Shown piece by piece: positions 1 to 6,963 of a stretch of DNA of 17,095 nt; the first letter of the stretch is position 1, and each line of letters begins with the position of its first letter. The stretch is from Anaerolineaceae bacterium. GTDB taxonomy: Bacteria > Chloroflexota > Anaerolineae > Anaerolineales > Villigracilaceae. Both the position numbers and the translations under genes were made by a program. Where the stretch lies: the NCBI GenBank assembly GCA_022181005.1, contig BQMV01000010.1:1-17095 (forward strand). Direction: 5' to 3'. Under the pieces are notes generated by a model. It was not told the DNA's origin, made no database searches, and worked only from the letters and a program-made list of their open reading frames with translations.

Positions 1-641
1 TCTTCGTAATGTTCGTTTATAAAGTGACCTGCTCCACCTTTGAAGCCATAGCCTAACCAAAGTTTGTTATCTCTGATTAAAGGAAAAATCTCTTTGTATT
101 TTATTGCGTTTTGATGTCCAACAATTACAAACTTTTTGTCGTACTCGATAAGTTGAGAAACATATTCACGAAAAAGTGAAAAAGGCGGATTTGTTACTAC
201 AATATCAGCCTGCTTTAAGAGTTCAATAGTTTCCTTACTGCGAAAATCTCCATCGCCTTTCAACGGTTTTATGCCGATTTCTTTTGGGTCAGGCACGGCG
301 TTACCGTTCTTGTCTCCATCATATTCTAAATATATGGCTTGCTCAGAGTCGTTTTGGCTAAACAAGTCCATATTCTGATTTTTGTAACAGGTCGCAATTA
401 TTTTTTTTAGACCTAACTTTTCAAAGTTATATGAAAAATAGTGAAAGAAGTTGCTGATGCGTGGGTCGTCACAATTACAATAAATTACTTTACCTTTGAA
501 GTGATTTTTGTAATGCTTCAACTCTCGTTCAATATCAGACAATTGAGTATAAAACTCATCCTTTTTATTTGTCTTGGCTTGATTTAGATTTTTATTTTGC
601 GCTTTTGTCGTCATATTTTTTGATTTTACCCTTACTCACTA
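1..641 (-). CDS. EcoRI-family adenine-specific DNA methyltransferase, partial (C-terminus off window)
   Basis: Transfers a methyl group from S-adenosylmethionine to adenine in DNA, as M.EcoRI does. The open frame gives 213 residues and runs off the left edge; from memory M.EcoRI is about 325 residues, so roughly the last third is missing. Family hallmarks are visible: DEFYTQLSDIE near residue 28, CNCDDPRISNFF at 55-66, GDGDFRS near 129 and the catalytic NPPF at 151-154. The start is taken as GTG at 641-639, because an in-frame TAG lies about 27 bases upstream and no ATG occurs in frame before residue 91. No clear ribosome binding site is seen. The gene is much more AT-rich than the rest of the window, which suggests transfer. 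It diverges from an integron integrase, so it may be an integron cassette. A cognate endonuclease is not visible and would lie to the left if present. Confidence 0.93.
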
Positions 642-794
642 CTAATTTTTGGCGACAGCCGCCGAACTACTTTTTATACAGCCAAATAAATTAAAATGAG
701 ACCTTATACGGCGGAGCGGCTGTATAATACCCTATATTCATCCCTCTATTATAAGCGAGCGTCGAATAAAAATGCAAGAAACCAGAGAGATAAA
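642..794. other. Divergent spacer between methylase and intI; candidate attI region
   Basis: In integrons the attI recombination site lies beside intI, with cassettes reading away from it. This 153-base spacer sits in that place. Read leftward, 667-661 is GTTCGGC, one base off the GTTRRRY core-site consensus. Cleavage after the G would put the cassette boundary about 25 bases before the methylase GTG, a typical cassette geometry. A TTATAC(A/G)GCC-like motif occurs at 674-683, at 704-713 (30 bases on, weaker) and inverted at 718-727. These could be integrase or regulator binding sites. The attI call is inference from position and the imperfect core. Confidence 0.4.
673..728. promoter_or_regulatory. 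Mirror-image divergent promoter pair for intI and the methylase
   Basis: A perfect 10-base inverted repeat, TTATACAGCC at 674-683 and GGCTGTATAA at 718-727, is separated by 34 bases. Each arm carries a -10-like hexamer facing outward: TATAAT at 723-728 toward intI and TATAAA at 678-673 toward the methylase. The -35 regions would overlap in the 34-base interval and are poor matches. Positions 704-727 form a second, imperfect dyad over the intI -10. No LexA-type box was found. Confidence 0.45.
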
Positions 795-1778
795 ATGACA
801 GAAACGCAAAAACCCCCGCAAGGCAAAAAACTGCTCGATCAATATCGAGATGCGATACGCCTCAAACAATATTCCCCGCGCACCGAAAAAACCTACGTCG
901 GCTGGGTGCGCGAATACATCCTCTACCACAACAAGCGCCATCCCCGCGAAATGGGCGTTGAAGAAATCAATCGCTTCATCACGCACCTCGTCGTGGAGCG
1001 CCGCGCCTCCGCCTCCACGCAAAACCAAGCCCTCAGCGCCATCCTCTTCCTTTATCGCAACGTCCTCGATGTCAAATTGGACTCAGCCGCGCTCGAATTC
1101 ATCCGCCCCAAAAAAGGCAAGCGCGTGCCGACCGTTCTCTCAGCGGAAGAAGCGCGCGCCGTCATCGCCAACCTGACGGGCGCTTACAAACTCATGGTTC
1201 AAATGATGTACGGCAGCGGACTGCGTCTGATGGAATGCCTGCGCCTGCGCGTCAAAGATATTGACTTCGCCAACCATCGCATCATCGTCTTCGACGGCAA
1301 AGGCGGCGACGACCGCGAAACCATGCTGCCCGATAGTATTGTCGCGCCGCTTCAAGAACATCTGCAACAAACGCGCGTCGTTCATCAAAAAGATTTAGCG
1401 CGCGGCTATGGCTCGGTCTATATGCCTTTCGGATTAGGCGAAAAATTTCCCGCCGCCCACAAACAGTGGATGTGGCAATACGTCTTTCCCGCCTCCACGC
1501 TTTTCACCGACCCCGAAAGCGGCGAAGTGCGGCGGCATCACATCCACGAAACCGCCTTGCAAAAAGCCATCCGCGAAGCGACGCGACTCGCAAACATCGT
1601 CAAGCGCGTTACCCCGCATACTTTTCGTCATTCTTTCGCCACGCATCTTTTACAAAACGGCTACGACATCCGCACCGTGCAAGAACTGCTCGGACACAAA
1701 GACGTGAAAACCACCATGATCTACACCCACGTTTTACAACGCGGCGCCAACGCCGTCAAATCTCCCCTCGACGCCTAG
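795..1778 (+). CDS. intI: Integron integrase IntI (site-specific tyrosine recombinase)
   Basis: Catalyses recombination between attI and attC sites to insert and excise gene cassettes. The chosen start gives 327 residues, usual for IntI. It has an N-terminal SAM-like core-binding domain (about 10-100) and the catalytic domain with R144, K169, H275-x-x-R278, H301 and the nucleophile Y310 (MIYTHVL). The feature that separates IntI from XerC/D is present: an insert at about 197-250 with [17 protein letters not shown] and [10 protein letters not shown], followed by [12 protein letters not shown]. The end, [20 protein letters not shown], matches the IntI C-terminus. The frame is open back to an ATG at 696, but 795 fits family length and has a weak GAGAGA five bases upstream. 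No frameshift is seen, so it looks intact. Codon use resembles the chromosome rather than the AT-rich methylase. Confidence 0.95.
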   Translation: MTETQKPPQGKKLLDQYRDAIRLKQYSPRTEKTYVGWVREYILYHNKRHPREMGVEEINRFITHLVVERRASASTQNQALSAILFLYRNVLDVKLDSAALEFIRPKKGKRVPTVLSAEEARAVIANLTGAYKLMVQMMYGSGLRLMECLRLRVKDIDFANHRIIVFDGKGGDDRETMLPDSIVAPLQEHLQQTRVVHQKDLARGYGSVYMPFGLGEKFPAAHKQWMWQYVFPASTLFTDPESGEVRRHHIHETALQKAIREATRLANIVKRVTPHTFRHSFATHLLQNGYDIRTVQELLGHKDVKTTMIYTHVLQRGANAVKSPLDA

Positions 1779-1823
1779 CCCTCCAATCCTCTACTCCTCC
1801 AATTCACCTAATACCTCCCCAAC

Positions 1824-1859
1824 AAAAAAGCGGACGATGCCTTCCTCATCATCCGCTTT
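1824..1859 (-). terminator. Intrinsic terminator after pnp, possibly bidirectional
   Basis: A 13-base-pair hairpin with one mismatch pairs 1827-1839 with 1847-1859 around a 7-base loop. Read on the minus strand it ends in a run of six T (1829-1824), as expected at the end of the rpsO-pnp unit. On the plus strand only three T follow, so termination of intI would be weaker. Confidence 0.8.
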
Positions 1860-1887
1860 CCACTCTCTACTTTCCACTCCCCACGTT

Positions 1888-4119
1888 CTATCTTCTGCCG
1901 CCGCGACGATCTCCCCCGCGTCCGCCGTTGCGATCTCCGCCGGGTCTTCCGCCGCCGCCGCTTCGGCGCGGACCGTCTTTCTCGCGCGCTTCTTCCGCAG
2001 TCCAGCCTTCTAACACAGCCTGACGCGAAAGCCGAATCTTGCCTTGTCCGTCAATATCGGTCACCATCACGGTGATCTCATCGCCCATGTTAACCACGTC
2101 TTCCACTTTGTTCACGCGTTCCGAAGCGAGTTGCGAGATGTGGACGAGCCCATCCAGCCCGGGCAAAATTTCGACGAATGCCCCAAAGTCCGCGATGCGC
2201 ACGACCTTGCCGGTATAAATATTCCCGACCACCGCTTCTTCGCCCAACCCGGCGATGCGCTCCTGCGCGATCTTCGCGCCCACCCCGTCGGAGGAGGCGA
2301 TGTAGACCGTGCCGTCTTCTTCGATGTCAATCTTCGCGCCGGTTTCCTCTTGCAATGCGCGGATGTTCTTTCCGCCCGGTCCGATCAACGCGCCGATCTT
2401 GTCCACCGGAATCTTCACAGTGATGATGCGCGGCGCGTACTCCTTCAACTCCGCGCGCGATTCGGGCAACACTGCCAGCATCTTTTCCAAAATGGAGGCG
2501 CGCGCTGTTTTCGCCTGTTCGAGCGCTTCCTTCATCATCTGTGCGCTCAAGCCGCTGATCTTGATGTCCATTTGCAGGGCGGTGATGCCTGCCGGCGTTC
2601 CCGCCACTTTGAAATCCATATCGCCGAGGTGATCTTCGGTGCCTTGAATGTCGGTCAGAATTTTGTAGCGGCCCGAGCCGTTCAAATCGGTGATGAGTCC
2701 CATCGCCACGCCGGAGACCGGGGCTTTAATCGGCACGCCTGCATCCATGAGTGCGAGAGTCGAACCGCAGACCGAACCCATCGAGGTCGAGCCGTTGGAC
2801 GACAGCGCCTCAGACACCACGCGAATCGTATACGGGAACGATTCTTCCGCAGGGATGACCGGTTCGAGCGCGCGTTCCGCCAGCGCGCCATGCCCCACTT
2901 CGCGTCGGCTTTGCCCGCCCATGCGTTTCACTTCGCCGGTGGAATACGGCGGGAAGTTGTAATGATGGATGTAGCGTTTGTCTTTGATCGGGCTGAGGTT
3001 ATCGAGTTCCTGCGCCTCGCCGAGTGTCGCAAGGGTCGCAACAGATAAAATTTGAGTCTCGCCGCGGGTGAATAAGCCAGACCCATGCGCGCGCGGAGAA
3101 ACCGCAACCTCGCACCAAATCGGGCGGATGTCGGTCGACGTTCGCCCGTCGGGACGTTTGCCTTGCGCTAGGATGCGTTCGCGCACCACGTCCATCTCCG
3201 CCTGTTCAAATGACTCGCGGAACATGTTGACGGGGATGTAATTCGCCGGATCGCCGCCCTCAGGGACCGCGCACAATTCTGTCTCGGCTTCGGTCTTGAT
3301 GGCTTTCATGCCGGAATAAAATTCGTTCTTGCTCAACGGCTTATCGAGCAGGGCATTCATCGCTCCGCTCACGCGGTCGAACACTTTTTTCTTGACCTCT
3401 GCGCTCGGCACGAACAATTCAACTGCGCGTTTCGGTTTGCCCAACTCTGCTTGCATCTTCAATTGCAGTTCGATCAGCGGCTGAATGGACTTGTGACCAA
3501 GTTCGAGCGCGGCGACCATCACATCTTCGGGAATTTCGATCGCGCCGCATTCGACCATGAGGATGGCGTCTTTTGTGCCGGCGATTCGCAAGTCGAGATC
3601 GGATGTCTCCATTTCGGCGTAGGTTGGGTTGATGACGAATTCGCCGTTGACGCGTCCCACGCGCACCGCGCCGACGGGTCCGCCCCAGGGGATGTCTGAG
3701 ATCATGATGGCGGCAGACGCGGCGTTGATCGCCAGCACGTCGAGCGGGTTCACGCCGTCGGACGACAGCGAGAACATGGCGACCTGCACTTCGTTCCTCA
3801 TCCCATCCTGAAACAGCGGGCGGAGAGGACGATCGGTTAGACGGGCGACGAGAATCGCCTCCGTGCCGGGTCTGCCCTCCCGTCGGAAGAACGAACCGGG
3901 GATCCGTCCGCCGGCGTAGAGTCGTTCCTCGTATTCCACAGAAAGCGGGAAGAAATCTATGCCTTCGCGCACATCGCCCATAGTCGCCGCCGCGAACACG
4001 ATGGACTCCGGCGTGCCGAACGTCACCGCGCCGCCAGCTTGCCCGGCGAGTTTGCCGGTCTCAAAGGTGACGGTGTTCTTCCCAATTTGAGTTGAGTATT
4101 TTTTCGATTCGGGTTTCAT
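1888..4119 (-). CDS. pnp: Polyribonucleotide nucleotidyltransferase (PNPase)
   Basis: Phosphorolytic 3'-to-5' exoribonuclease of RNA decay; forms trimers. All expected domains are present in 743 residues: a first RNase PH domain (about 10-145, with [22 protein letters not shown]), an all-helical linker (about 245-325), a second RNase PH domain containing the active-site stretch [14 protein letters not shown], a KH domain with IGPGGKNI, and an S1 domain ([20 protein letters not shown] onward). It ends in a tail of about 35 residues rich in Arg and Gly, with several RGG-like steps. The ATG at 4119 has an AGGAGA ribosome binding site nine bases upstream. It lies 192 bases after rpsO on the same strand, the classic rpsO-pnp order. 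A structured spacer before it may carry PNPase autoregulation. Confidence 0.98.
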   Translation of the reverse strand: MKPESKKYSTQIGKNTVTFETGKLAGQAGGAVTFGTPESIVFAAATMGDVREGIDFFPLSVEYEERLYAGGRIPGSFFRREGRPGTEAILVARLTDRPLRPLFQDGMRNEVQVAMFSLSSDGVNPLDVLAINAASAAIMISDIPWGGPVGAVRVGRVNGEFVINPTYAEMETSDLDLRIAGTKDAILMVECGAIEIPEDVMVAALELGHKSIQPLIELQLKMQAELGKPKRAVELFVPSAEVKKKVFDRVSGAMNALLDKPLSKNEFYSGMKAIKTEAETELCAVPEGGDPANYIPVNMFRESFEQAEMDVVRERILAQGKRPDGRTSTDIRPIWCEVAVSPRAHGSGLFTRGETQILSVATLATLGEAQELDNLSPIKDKRYIHHYNFPPYSTGEVKRMGGQSRREVGHGALAERALEPVIPAEESFPYTIRVVSEALSSNGSTSMGSVCGSTLALMDAGVPIKAPVSGVAMGLITDLNGSGRYKILTDIQGTEDHLGDMDFKVAGTPAGITALQMDIKISGLSAQMMKEALEQAKTARASILEKMLAVLPESRAELKEYAPRIITVKIPVDKIGALIGPGGKNIRALQEETGAKIDIEEDGTVYIASSDGVGAKIAQERIAGLGEEAVVGNIYTGKVVRIADFGAFVEILPGLDGLVHISQLASERVNKVEDVVNMGDEITVMVTDIDGQGKIRLSRQAVLEGWTAEEAREKDGPRRSGGGGRPGGDRNGGRGGDRRGGRR

Positions 4120-4139
4120 TGTTAATTGTCTCCTGTGTG

Positions 4140-4159
4140 GGACAAGGTTAACCTTGTCC
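4140..4159. repeat. Perfect 20-base palindrome before the pnp ribosome binding site
   Basis: GGACAAGGTTAACCTTGTCC equals its own reverse complement and sits just upstream of the AGGAGA of pnp. It could fold in the mRNA or be a short dispersed palindromic repeat. It could also be a protein-binding dyad; the sequence alone does not decide. Confidence 0.5.
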
Positions 4160-4168
4160 TACAATTTT

Positions 4169-4241
4169 CCGCCTCGAGTCAGGGACTGAAGAGCGGGAAG
4201 AACAGTATGCGTTATTCGCGCTGTTCAATTCCTGACGGCGG
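4169..4241 (-). promoter_or_regulatory. Nested stem-loop in the pnp leader
   Basis: Three nested helices can form: 4169-4173 with 4237-4241 (CCGCC/GGCGG), 4178-4183 with 4231-4236 (GTCAGG/CCTGAC), and 4200-4205 with 4221-4226 (GAACAG/CTGTTC). In enterobacteria a long hairpin at this place is cut by RNase III and lets PNPase repress its own mRNA. The same role here is inference from position and shape. Confidence 0.45.
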
Positions 4242-4269
4242 TTTGGCTGCTTGTGTAGCGTTATAAATA

Positions 4270-4304
4270 AGACCCTAAAGGTCTAGCAGAGACCTTTAGG
4301 GTCT
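4270..4304 (-). terminator. Hairpin terminator or attenuator between rpsO and pnp
   Basis: A perfect 15-base-pair inverted repeat pairs 4270-4284 with 4290-4304 around a 5-base loop, seven bases after the rpsO stop. On the minus strand it is followed by TTATTTATAA, a broken T-rich tail, so read-through into pnp is likely. This is the place of the partial terminator in the rpsO-pnp operon of other bacteria. Confidence 0.7.
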
Positions 4305-4311
4305 AACAGAC

Positions 4312-4584
4312 TTACTTACGGCGCAGGCTCAAACTCTCGGTGATTCCCAAGTAGCGCTGGTAATCCGCTTGGCGCAAGTAGGCGAGTAAGCGGCGGCGCT
4401 GACCGACAAGTTTAAGCAATCCGCGGCGACAAGACTCATCCTTTTTGTTGGCGCGCAGATGATCGGTCAACTGTTGGATGCGGCTCGTCAGAATGGCGAT
4501 TTGCACCTCAGGCGAACCGGTATCCGTATTGTGACGGTGATAATCGCCGATGAGTTTGGTCTTAACTTCTTTTGCGAGTGGCAT
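4312..4584 (-). CDS. rpsO: 30S ribosomal protein S15
   Basis: Primary 16S rRNA-binding protein of the 30S platform. The 90 residues match the family's usual length (about 89). Hallmarks are [19 protein letters not shown] (19-37), [11 protein letters not shown] (39-49) and [19 protein letters not shown] (53-71), ending [21 protein letters not shown] lies before the ATG. It is the first gene of the rpsO-pnp unit and has its own extended -10 promoter about 95 bases upstream. Nothing is odd in the protein. Confidence 0.98.
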   Translation of the reverse strand: MPLAKEVKTKLIGDYHRHNTDTGSPEVQIAILTSRIQQLTDHLRANKKDESCRRGLLKLVGQRRRLLAYLRQADYQRYLGITESLSLRRK

Positions 4585-4673
4585 GACGTATGCTTTTCCT
4601 TTCTCTAGTCTATGCAGGTCTCCATGCCGACAGCCCCCCTTGGAGGGAAACCGTTAGGCAGGACCAGTCACGG
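4585..4673 (-). ncRNA. Candidate S15 autoregulatory leader of rpsO mRNA
   Basis: If transcription starts about seven bases after the -10, the leader is about 89 nucleotides. It can form TGCC/GGCA (4625-4628 with 4657-4660) enclosing CCCT/AGGG (4637-4640 with 4644-4647). S15 represses its own mRNA through varied leader structures in several phyla. The helices here are short, so this is a suggestion only. Confidence 0.28.
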
Positions 4674-4679
4674 GAAGAG

Positions 4680-4688
4680 ATTATACCA
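4680..4688 (-). promoter_or_regulatory. Extended -10 promoter of rpsO
   Basis: On the minus strand 4688-4680 reads TGGTATAAT, a perfect extended -10 (TGn-TATAAT). No good -35 is found at 17 bases, which an extended -10 can tolerate. Confidence 0.6.
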
Positions 4689-4722
4689 GAGAATTAAAGC
4701 CCCTCGCGCCGCCGTTCTGGTA

Positions 4723-4751
4723 TTGACGCATCCTCGTATTGCGAAGATAAT
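4723..4751 (+). promoter_or_regulatory. Sigma-70-type promoter of the microcompartment operon
   Basis: TTGACG at 4723-4728 and GATAAT at 4746-4751 are separated by exactly 17 bases, each one base off consensus. Transcription would start around 4757-4759, on or next to the rpiB ATG at 4759. This would make a leaderless mRNA, and no Shine-Dalgarno sequence is visible. Confidence 0.62.
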
Positions 4752-4758
4752 CAACCCT

Positions 4759-5307
4759 ATGGATGAAAATGAAATTCGACGGATCGCGCAAAATGTACTG
4801 GCGCAAATGAGCGGCGCGCCTCAGCCCGACCCGTTGCCTGCCTCGCCTGCAACAAAGCGAGTCGTCGCCCTCGGCGCCGACCATGGCGGCTTCGACCTGA
4901 AGGAAATCCTTAAGCCTGAGATCGAAGTGAGCGGCTTCACGGTGACCGATGTGGGGACGTACAGCAAAGAAGCGGTGGACTATCCCGATTTCGCTCACGC
5001 CGTCGCGCAGTTGGTGGGGACGGGCAAAGCATGGCGCGGAATTATGATTGACGGCGCAGGCATCGGCAGTTGCATCGTAGCGAATAAGGTCCCGAACGTG
5101 CGCGCGGGCATGGCATACGACCTTTCCTCTGCGATGAACAGCCGCGAACACAATGATACGAATACGCTGACCCTCGGCGCGGGTTTGATCGGGGTTAATC
5201 TGGCGAAGCAGATCGTCGCCGCTTGGCTGGCGACCGATTTCGGCGGGGAGCGCCACGCAAAGCGCGTAGATAAGATAAAATCAATAGAGAAGCAATATTT
5301 GAAATAG
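4759..5307 (+). CDS. rpiB: Ribose-5-phosphate isomerase B family enzyme with BMC targeting-type N-terminus
   Basis: RpiB interconverts ribose 5-phosphate and ribulose 5-phosphate; relatives act on other sugar phosphates. The protein has 182 residues. The first ~18 (MDENEIRRIAQNVLAQMSG) form a short amphipathic helix joined by a Pro/Ala-rich linker (19-33) to the LacAB/RpiB domain. That is the layout of microcompartment encapsulation peptides. In the core, GADHGG (39-44), REHNDTNTLTLGAG (129-142) and ERHAKR (164-169) are conserved. The Cys of the usual CGTG loop is Asp here: IDGAGIGS, D98. The open frame reaches back to 4612, but 4759 fits the domain and the promoter. It is the first gene of the operon with deoC and three shell proteins. 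The exact substrate is uncertain. Confidence 0.92.
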   Translation: MDENEIRRIAQNVLAQMSGAPQPDPLPASPATKRVVALGADHGGFDLKEILKPEIEVSGFTVTDVGTYSKEAVDYPDFAHAVAQLVGTGKAWRGIMIDGAGIGSCIVANKVPNVRAGMAYDLSSAMNSREHNDTNTLTLGAGLIGVNLAKQIVAAWLATDFGGERHAKRVDKIKSIEKQYLK

Positions 5308-5326
5308 AGGCGGGCTCGTTCCGCCT
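5308..5326 (+). other. Small intercistronic hairpin between rpiB and deoC
   Basis: AGGCGG (5308-5313) pairs with CCGCCT (5321-5326) around a 7-base loop directly after the rpiB stop. It lacks a T-run, so an mRNA processing or stability element is more likely than a terminator. Confidence 0.35.
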
Positions 5327-5343
5327 TATGATGCGAGTGTGTT

Positions 5344-6273
5344 ATGATGAAACCTGATCCCAAAGTAGTAGAACAACTGGTGGAAATTATCGCCCATGAG
5401 GTGCTTGTGGTGCTGGCAGAAGAAGAAGCCAACGCCAACAACCCGAACGGCTATCATTGCAATTTTGATTGCGCCGACGGGCTTTGTGTGCGCGTGTGCT
5501 TGGACGACGTAGGTAACGTTGTGAAAGCCGGCGCGGAGCGGATCTCGTCCACCTTGGGCGCGATTCCGCCGGAGCGCTCGATCGCGGAAATGATTGACCA
5601 TACCCTGCTCAAGCCGGACGCCACGCAGCAAGAGATCGCTCAATTGTGTTATGAAGCGCGAAGATACGGTTTCGCTTCCGTATGCGTCAACCCGACCTGG
5701 GTGAGCCTATGCGCCGAATTGTTGAAAGGTTCGGATGTCCGGGTTTGCACGGTGATCGGTTTTCCGTTCGGCGCCACTTCTTCCGAGTCGAAAGCGTTCG
5801 AGGCGGAAACCGCCATCAAACAGGGCGCAACTGAAATTGACATGGTTATTAACGTCGGCGCGTTGAAAGCGCGAGATTTGAATACGGTGGCGCGAGACAT
5901 TCGCGGCGTGGTGCATGCGGCGCATACTCACGGCGCGATCGTTAAGGTCATCATCGAAACCTCGCTGTTGACCGACGAGGAGAAAACCATCGCCAGCCTG
6001 ACCGCCAAAGAAGCCGGCGCAGATTTCGTCAAGACTTCCACTGGATTTGCCGGCGGCGGGGCGACAGTTCACGACGTGGAATTGATGCGCCGCGCGGTCG
6101 GTCCGCAGATGGGCGTTAAAGCCTCGGGCGGAGTGCGCACGCGGGAAGACGCCGAGAATATGATTCGCGCCGGCGCTACGCGTATCGGCGCCAGCGCAGG
6201 CGTGAAGATTGTGGGCGCGGGCGAGGCGACCCTTCCGAAGAGCGAAGCGGGCTCTCCATCCAATAAATATTAG
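5344..6273 (+). CDS. deoC: Deoxyribose-phosphate aldolase with BMC-type N-terminal extension
   Basis: Class I aldolase splitting 2-deoxyribose 5-phosphate into glyceraldehyde 3-phosphate and acetaldehyde. Of 309 residues, about 78-290 are the DeoC barrel: IDHTLLKPD (84-92), EIDMVINVG with D166, K201, the Schiff-base lysine K230 in VKTSTGF, and K259 in GVKASGG. The first ~75 residues are extra to ordinary DeoC. They comprise an amphipathic helix (about 5-28) and a Cys-rich piece with C39, C43, C48 and C52 after H38 (C-x3-C-x4-C-x3-C). The helix may target the enzyme to the shell. The Cys cluster could bind metal or Fe-S, but this is inference. It lies 36 bases after rpiB, and its stop overlaps the ribosome binding site of the first shell gene. 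ATGATG offers two starts, and the ribosome binding site is weak. Confidence 0.95.
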   Translation: MMKPDPKVVEQLVEIIAHEVLVVLAEEEANANNPNGYHCNFDCADGLCVRVCLDDVGNVVKAGAERISSTLGAIPPERSIAEMIDHTLLKPDATQQEIAQLCYEARRYGFASVCVNPTWVSLCAELLKGSDVRVCTVIGFPFGATSSESKAFEAETAIKQGATEIDMVINVGALKARDLNTVARDIRGVVHAAHTHGAIVKVIIETSLLTDEEKTIASLTAKEAGADFVKTSTGFAGGGATVHDVELMRRAVGPQMGVKASGGVRTREDAENMIRAGATRIGASAGVKIVGAGEATLPKSEAGSPSNKY

Positions 6274-6281
6274 GAGCGCGA

Positions 6282-6572
6282 ATGTTCATTGCAAAAGTGA
6301 TCGGCACGACGGTCTCGACGATCAAAGACGAGAAATTGCACGGGCGGAAGTTGCTCGTTTTGCGACAGTCCGATGAAACGGGCGCGGTGAGCGGCAAGCC
6401 GTATGTTGCGATTGACACGGTGGACGCCGGCGTCGGTGATTTGGTGCTGACCGCCTCGGGTTCGTCGGCGCGGCAGACGAATATTACAAAAGATACGCCG
6501 GTGGACGCGGTTGTTATGGCGGTGATCGACTCGCTCGAAGTGAACGGCGCGGTCACGTTTCGGAAATCATAA
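6282..6572 (+). CDS. BMC-P vertex shell protein, EutN/CcmL family (copy 1)
   Basis: Pentameric protein that caps the vertices of microcompartment shells. The 96 residues are the usual size. It has the family start MFIAKVIGTTVSTIKDE, the central AIDTVDAGVGDLVLTASGSSARQT and the closing VDAVVMAVIDSLEV. It carries the common GSSAR motif and is the most canonical of the three copies. AGGAG lies five bases before the ATG and overlaps the deoC stop, so translation is probably coupled. Its nearest partners are encapsulation-type DeoC and RpiB. Substrate specificity cannot be read from a vertex protein. Confidence 0.95.
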   Translation: MFIAKVIGTTVSTIKDEKLHGRKLLVLRQSDETGAVSGKPYVAIDTVDAGVGDLVLTASGSSARQTNITKDTPVDAVVMAVIDSLEVNGAVTFRKS

Positions 6573-6583
6573 GTAGGCGACCT

Positions 6584-6961
6584 GTGGCTAAGATATTTTA
6601 TACCGACCATGATATTGAAGATTTGTTTCATAACGGCGTGAAGACGCTGCAAGTAGGCGACGACGTTGTGTTGACCGACTTGGCGTTTGAGAAAGCGCTC
6701 AAACTGGGGGTGGCGTTACAGGCGGGCGCGCCGCCGGCGCCATCTCATTTGATGGATAGCGCGCCGAAAGCGAAGAGTGACGCTCCCGCGCATTGCAGCG
6801 CTTGCGGCGCGGCGACCAGCCCGTCGCCCACGGCTGAACGTGGGGCGGAACTCGAACGACGCATCCGCGAGAAAGTCGTCGCAAAACTTGGAGATCAGGT
6901 GGACGCGCGCTTGCTGGATACGATCATTCGGCGCACGCTCAAAGTTACGGGGATGAAGTAA
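6584..6961 (+). CDS. Small microcompartment-associated protein with CxxC, EutQ-N-terminus-like
   Basis: No enzyme domain is recognised in these 125 residues. Three parts are visible. Residues 1-45 (YTDHDIEDLFHNGVKTLQV, then LTDLAFEKALKLGV) resemble the short N-terminal module shared by EutQ and some other BMC proteins. Residues 46-86 are a Pro/Ala-rich linker holding C71-x2-C74. Residues 87-125 form a charged amphipathic helix pair (ELERRIREKVVAKLG, then DARLLDTIIRRTLKV) like BMC-associated C-terminal peptides. It starts at GTG, with only a weak AGG upstream. It lies between two vertex genes with short gaps of 11 and 2 bases, so it is part of the operon. It could be a scaffold or adaptor linking cargo to shell, or a small metal or redox protein. 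Function is unknown. Confidence 0.8.
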   Translation: MAKIFYTDHDIEDLFHNGVKTLQVGDDVVLTDLAFEKALKLGVALQAGAPPAPSHLMDSAPKAKSDAPAHCSACGAATSPSPTAERGAELERRIREKVVAKLGDQVDARLLDTIIRRTLKVTGMK

Positions 6962-6963
6962 CC

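Noticed and set aside
605..616. ATG at 616-614 as the methylase start
   Set aside because: It is in a different frame and meets TAA after ten codons. The methylase frame has no ATG nearby, so GTG at 641 is preferred.
696..794. Upstream ATG at 696 as the intI start
   Set aside because: It would add 33 Tyr/Arg/Asn-rich residues not seen in IntI and would start upstream of the TATAAT at 723-728.
642..794. LexA box for SOS control of intI
   Set aside because: I looked for CTGT-N8-ACAG and GAAC-N4-GTTC forms. The ACAG and CTGT pieces present are in the wrong order and spacing.
2044..3048. A 334-codon open frame on the plus strand
   Set aside because: It lies wholly antisense to pnp, and its His/Arg-rich translation resembles no protein. 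It is a by-product of GC-rich codon use.
4612..4758. Longer RpiB N-terminus from 4612
   Set aside because: The extra 49 residues overlap the rpsO leader and both promoters, and the N-terminus from 4759 already has the expected peptide-linker-domain layout.
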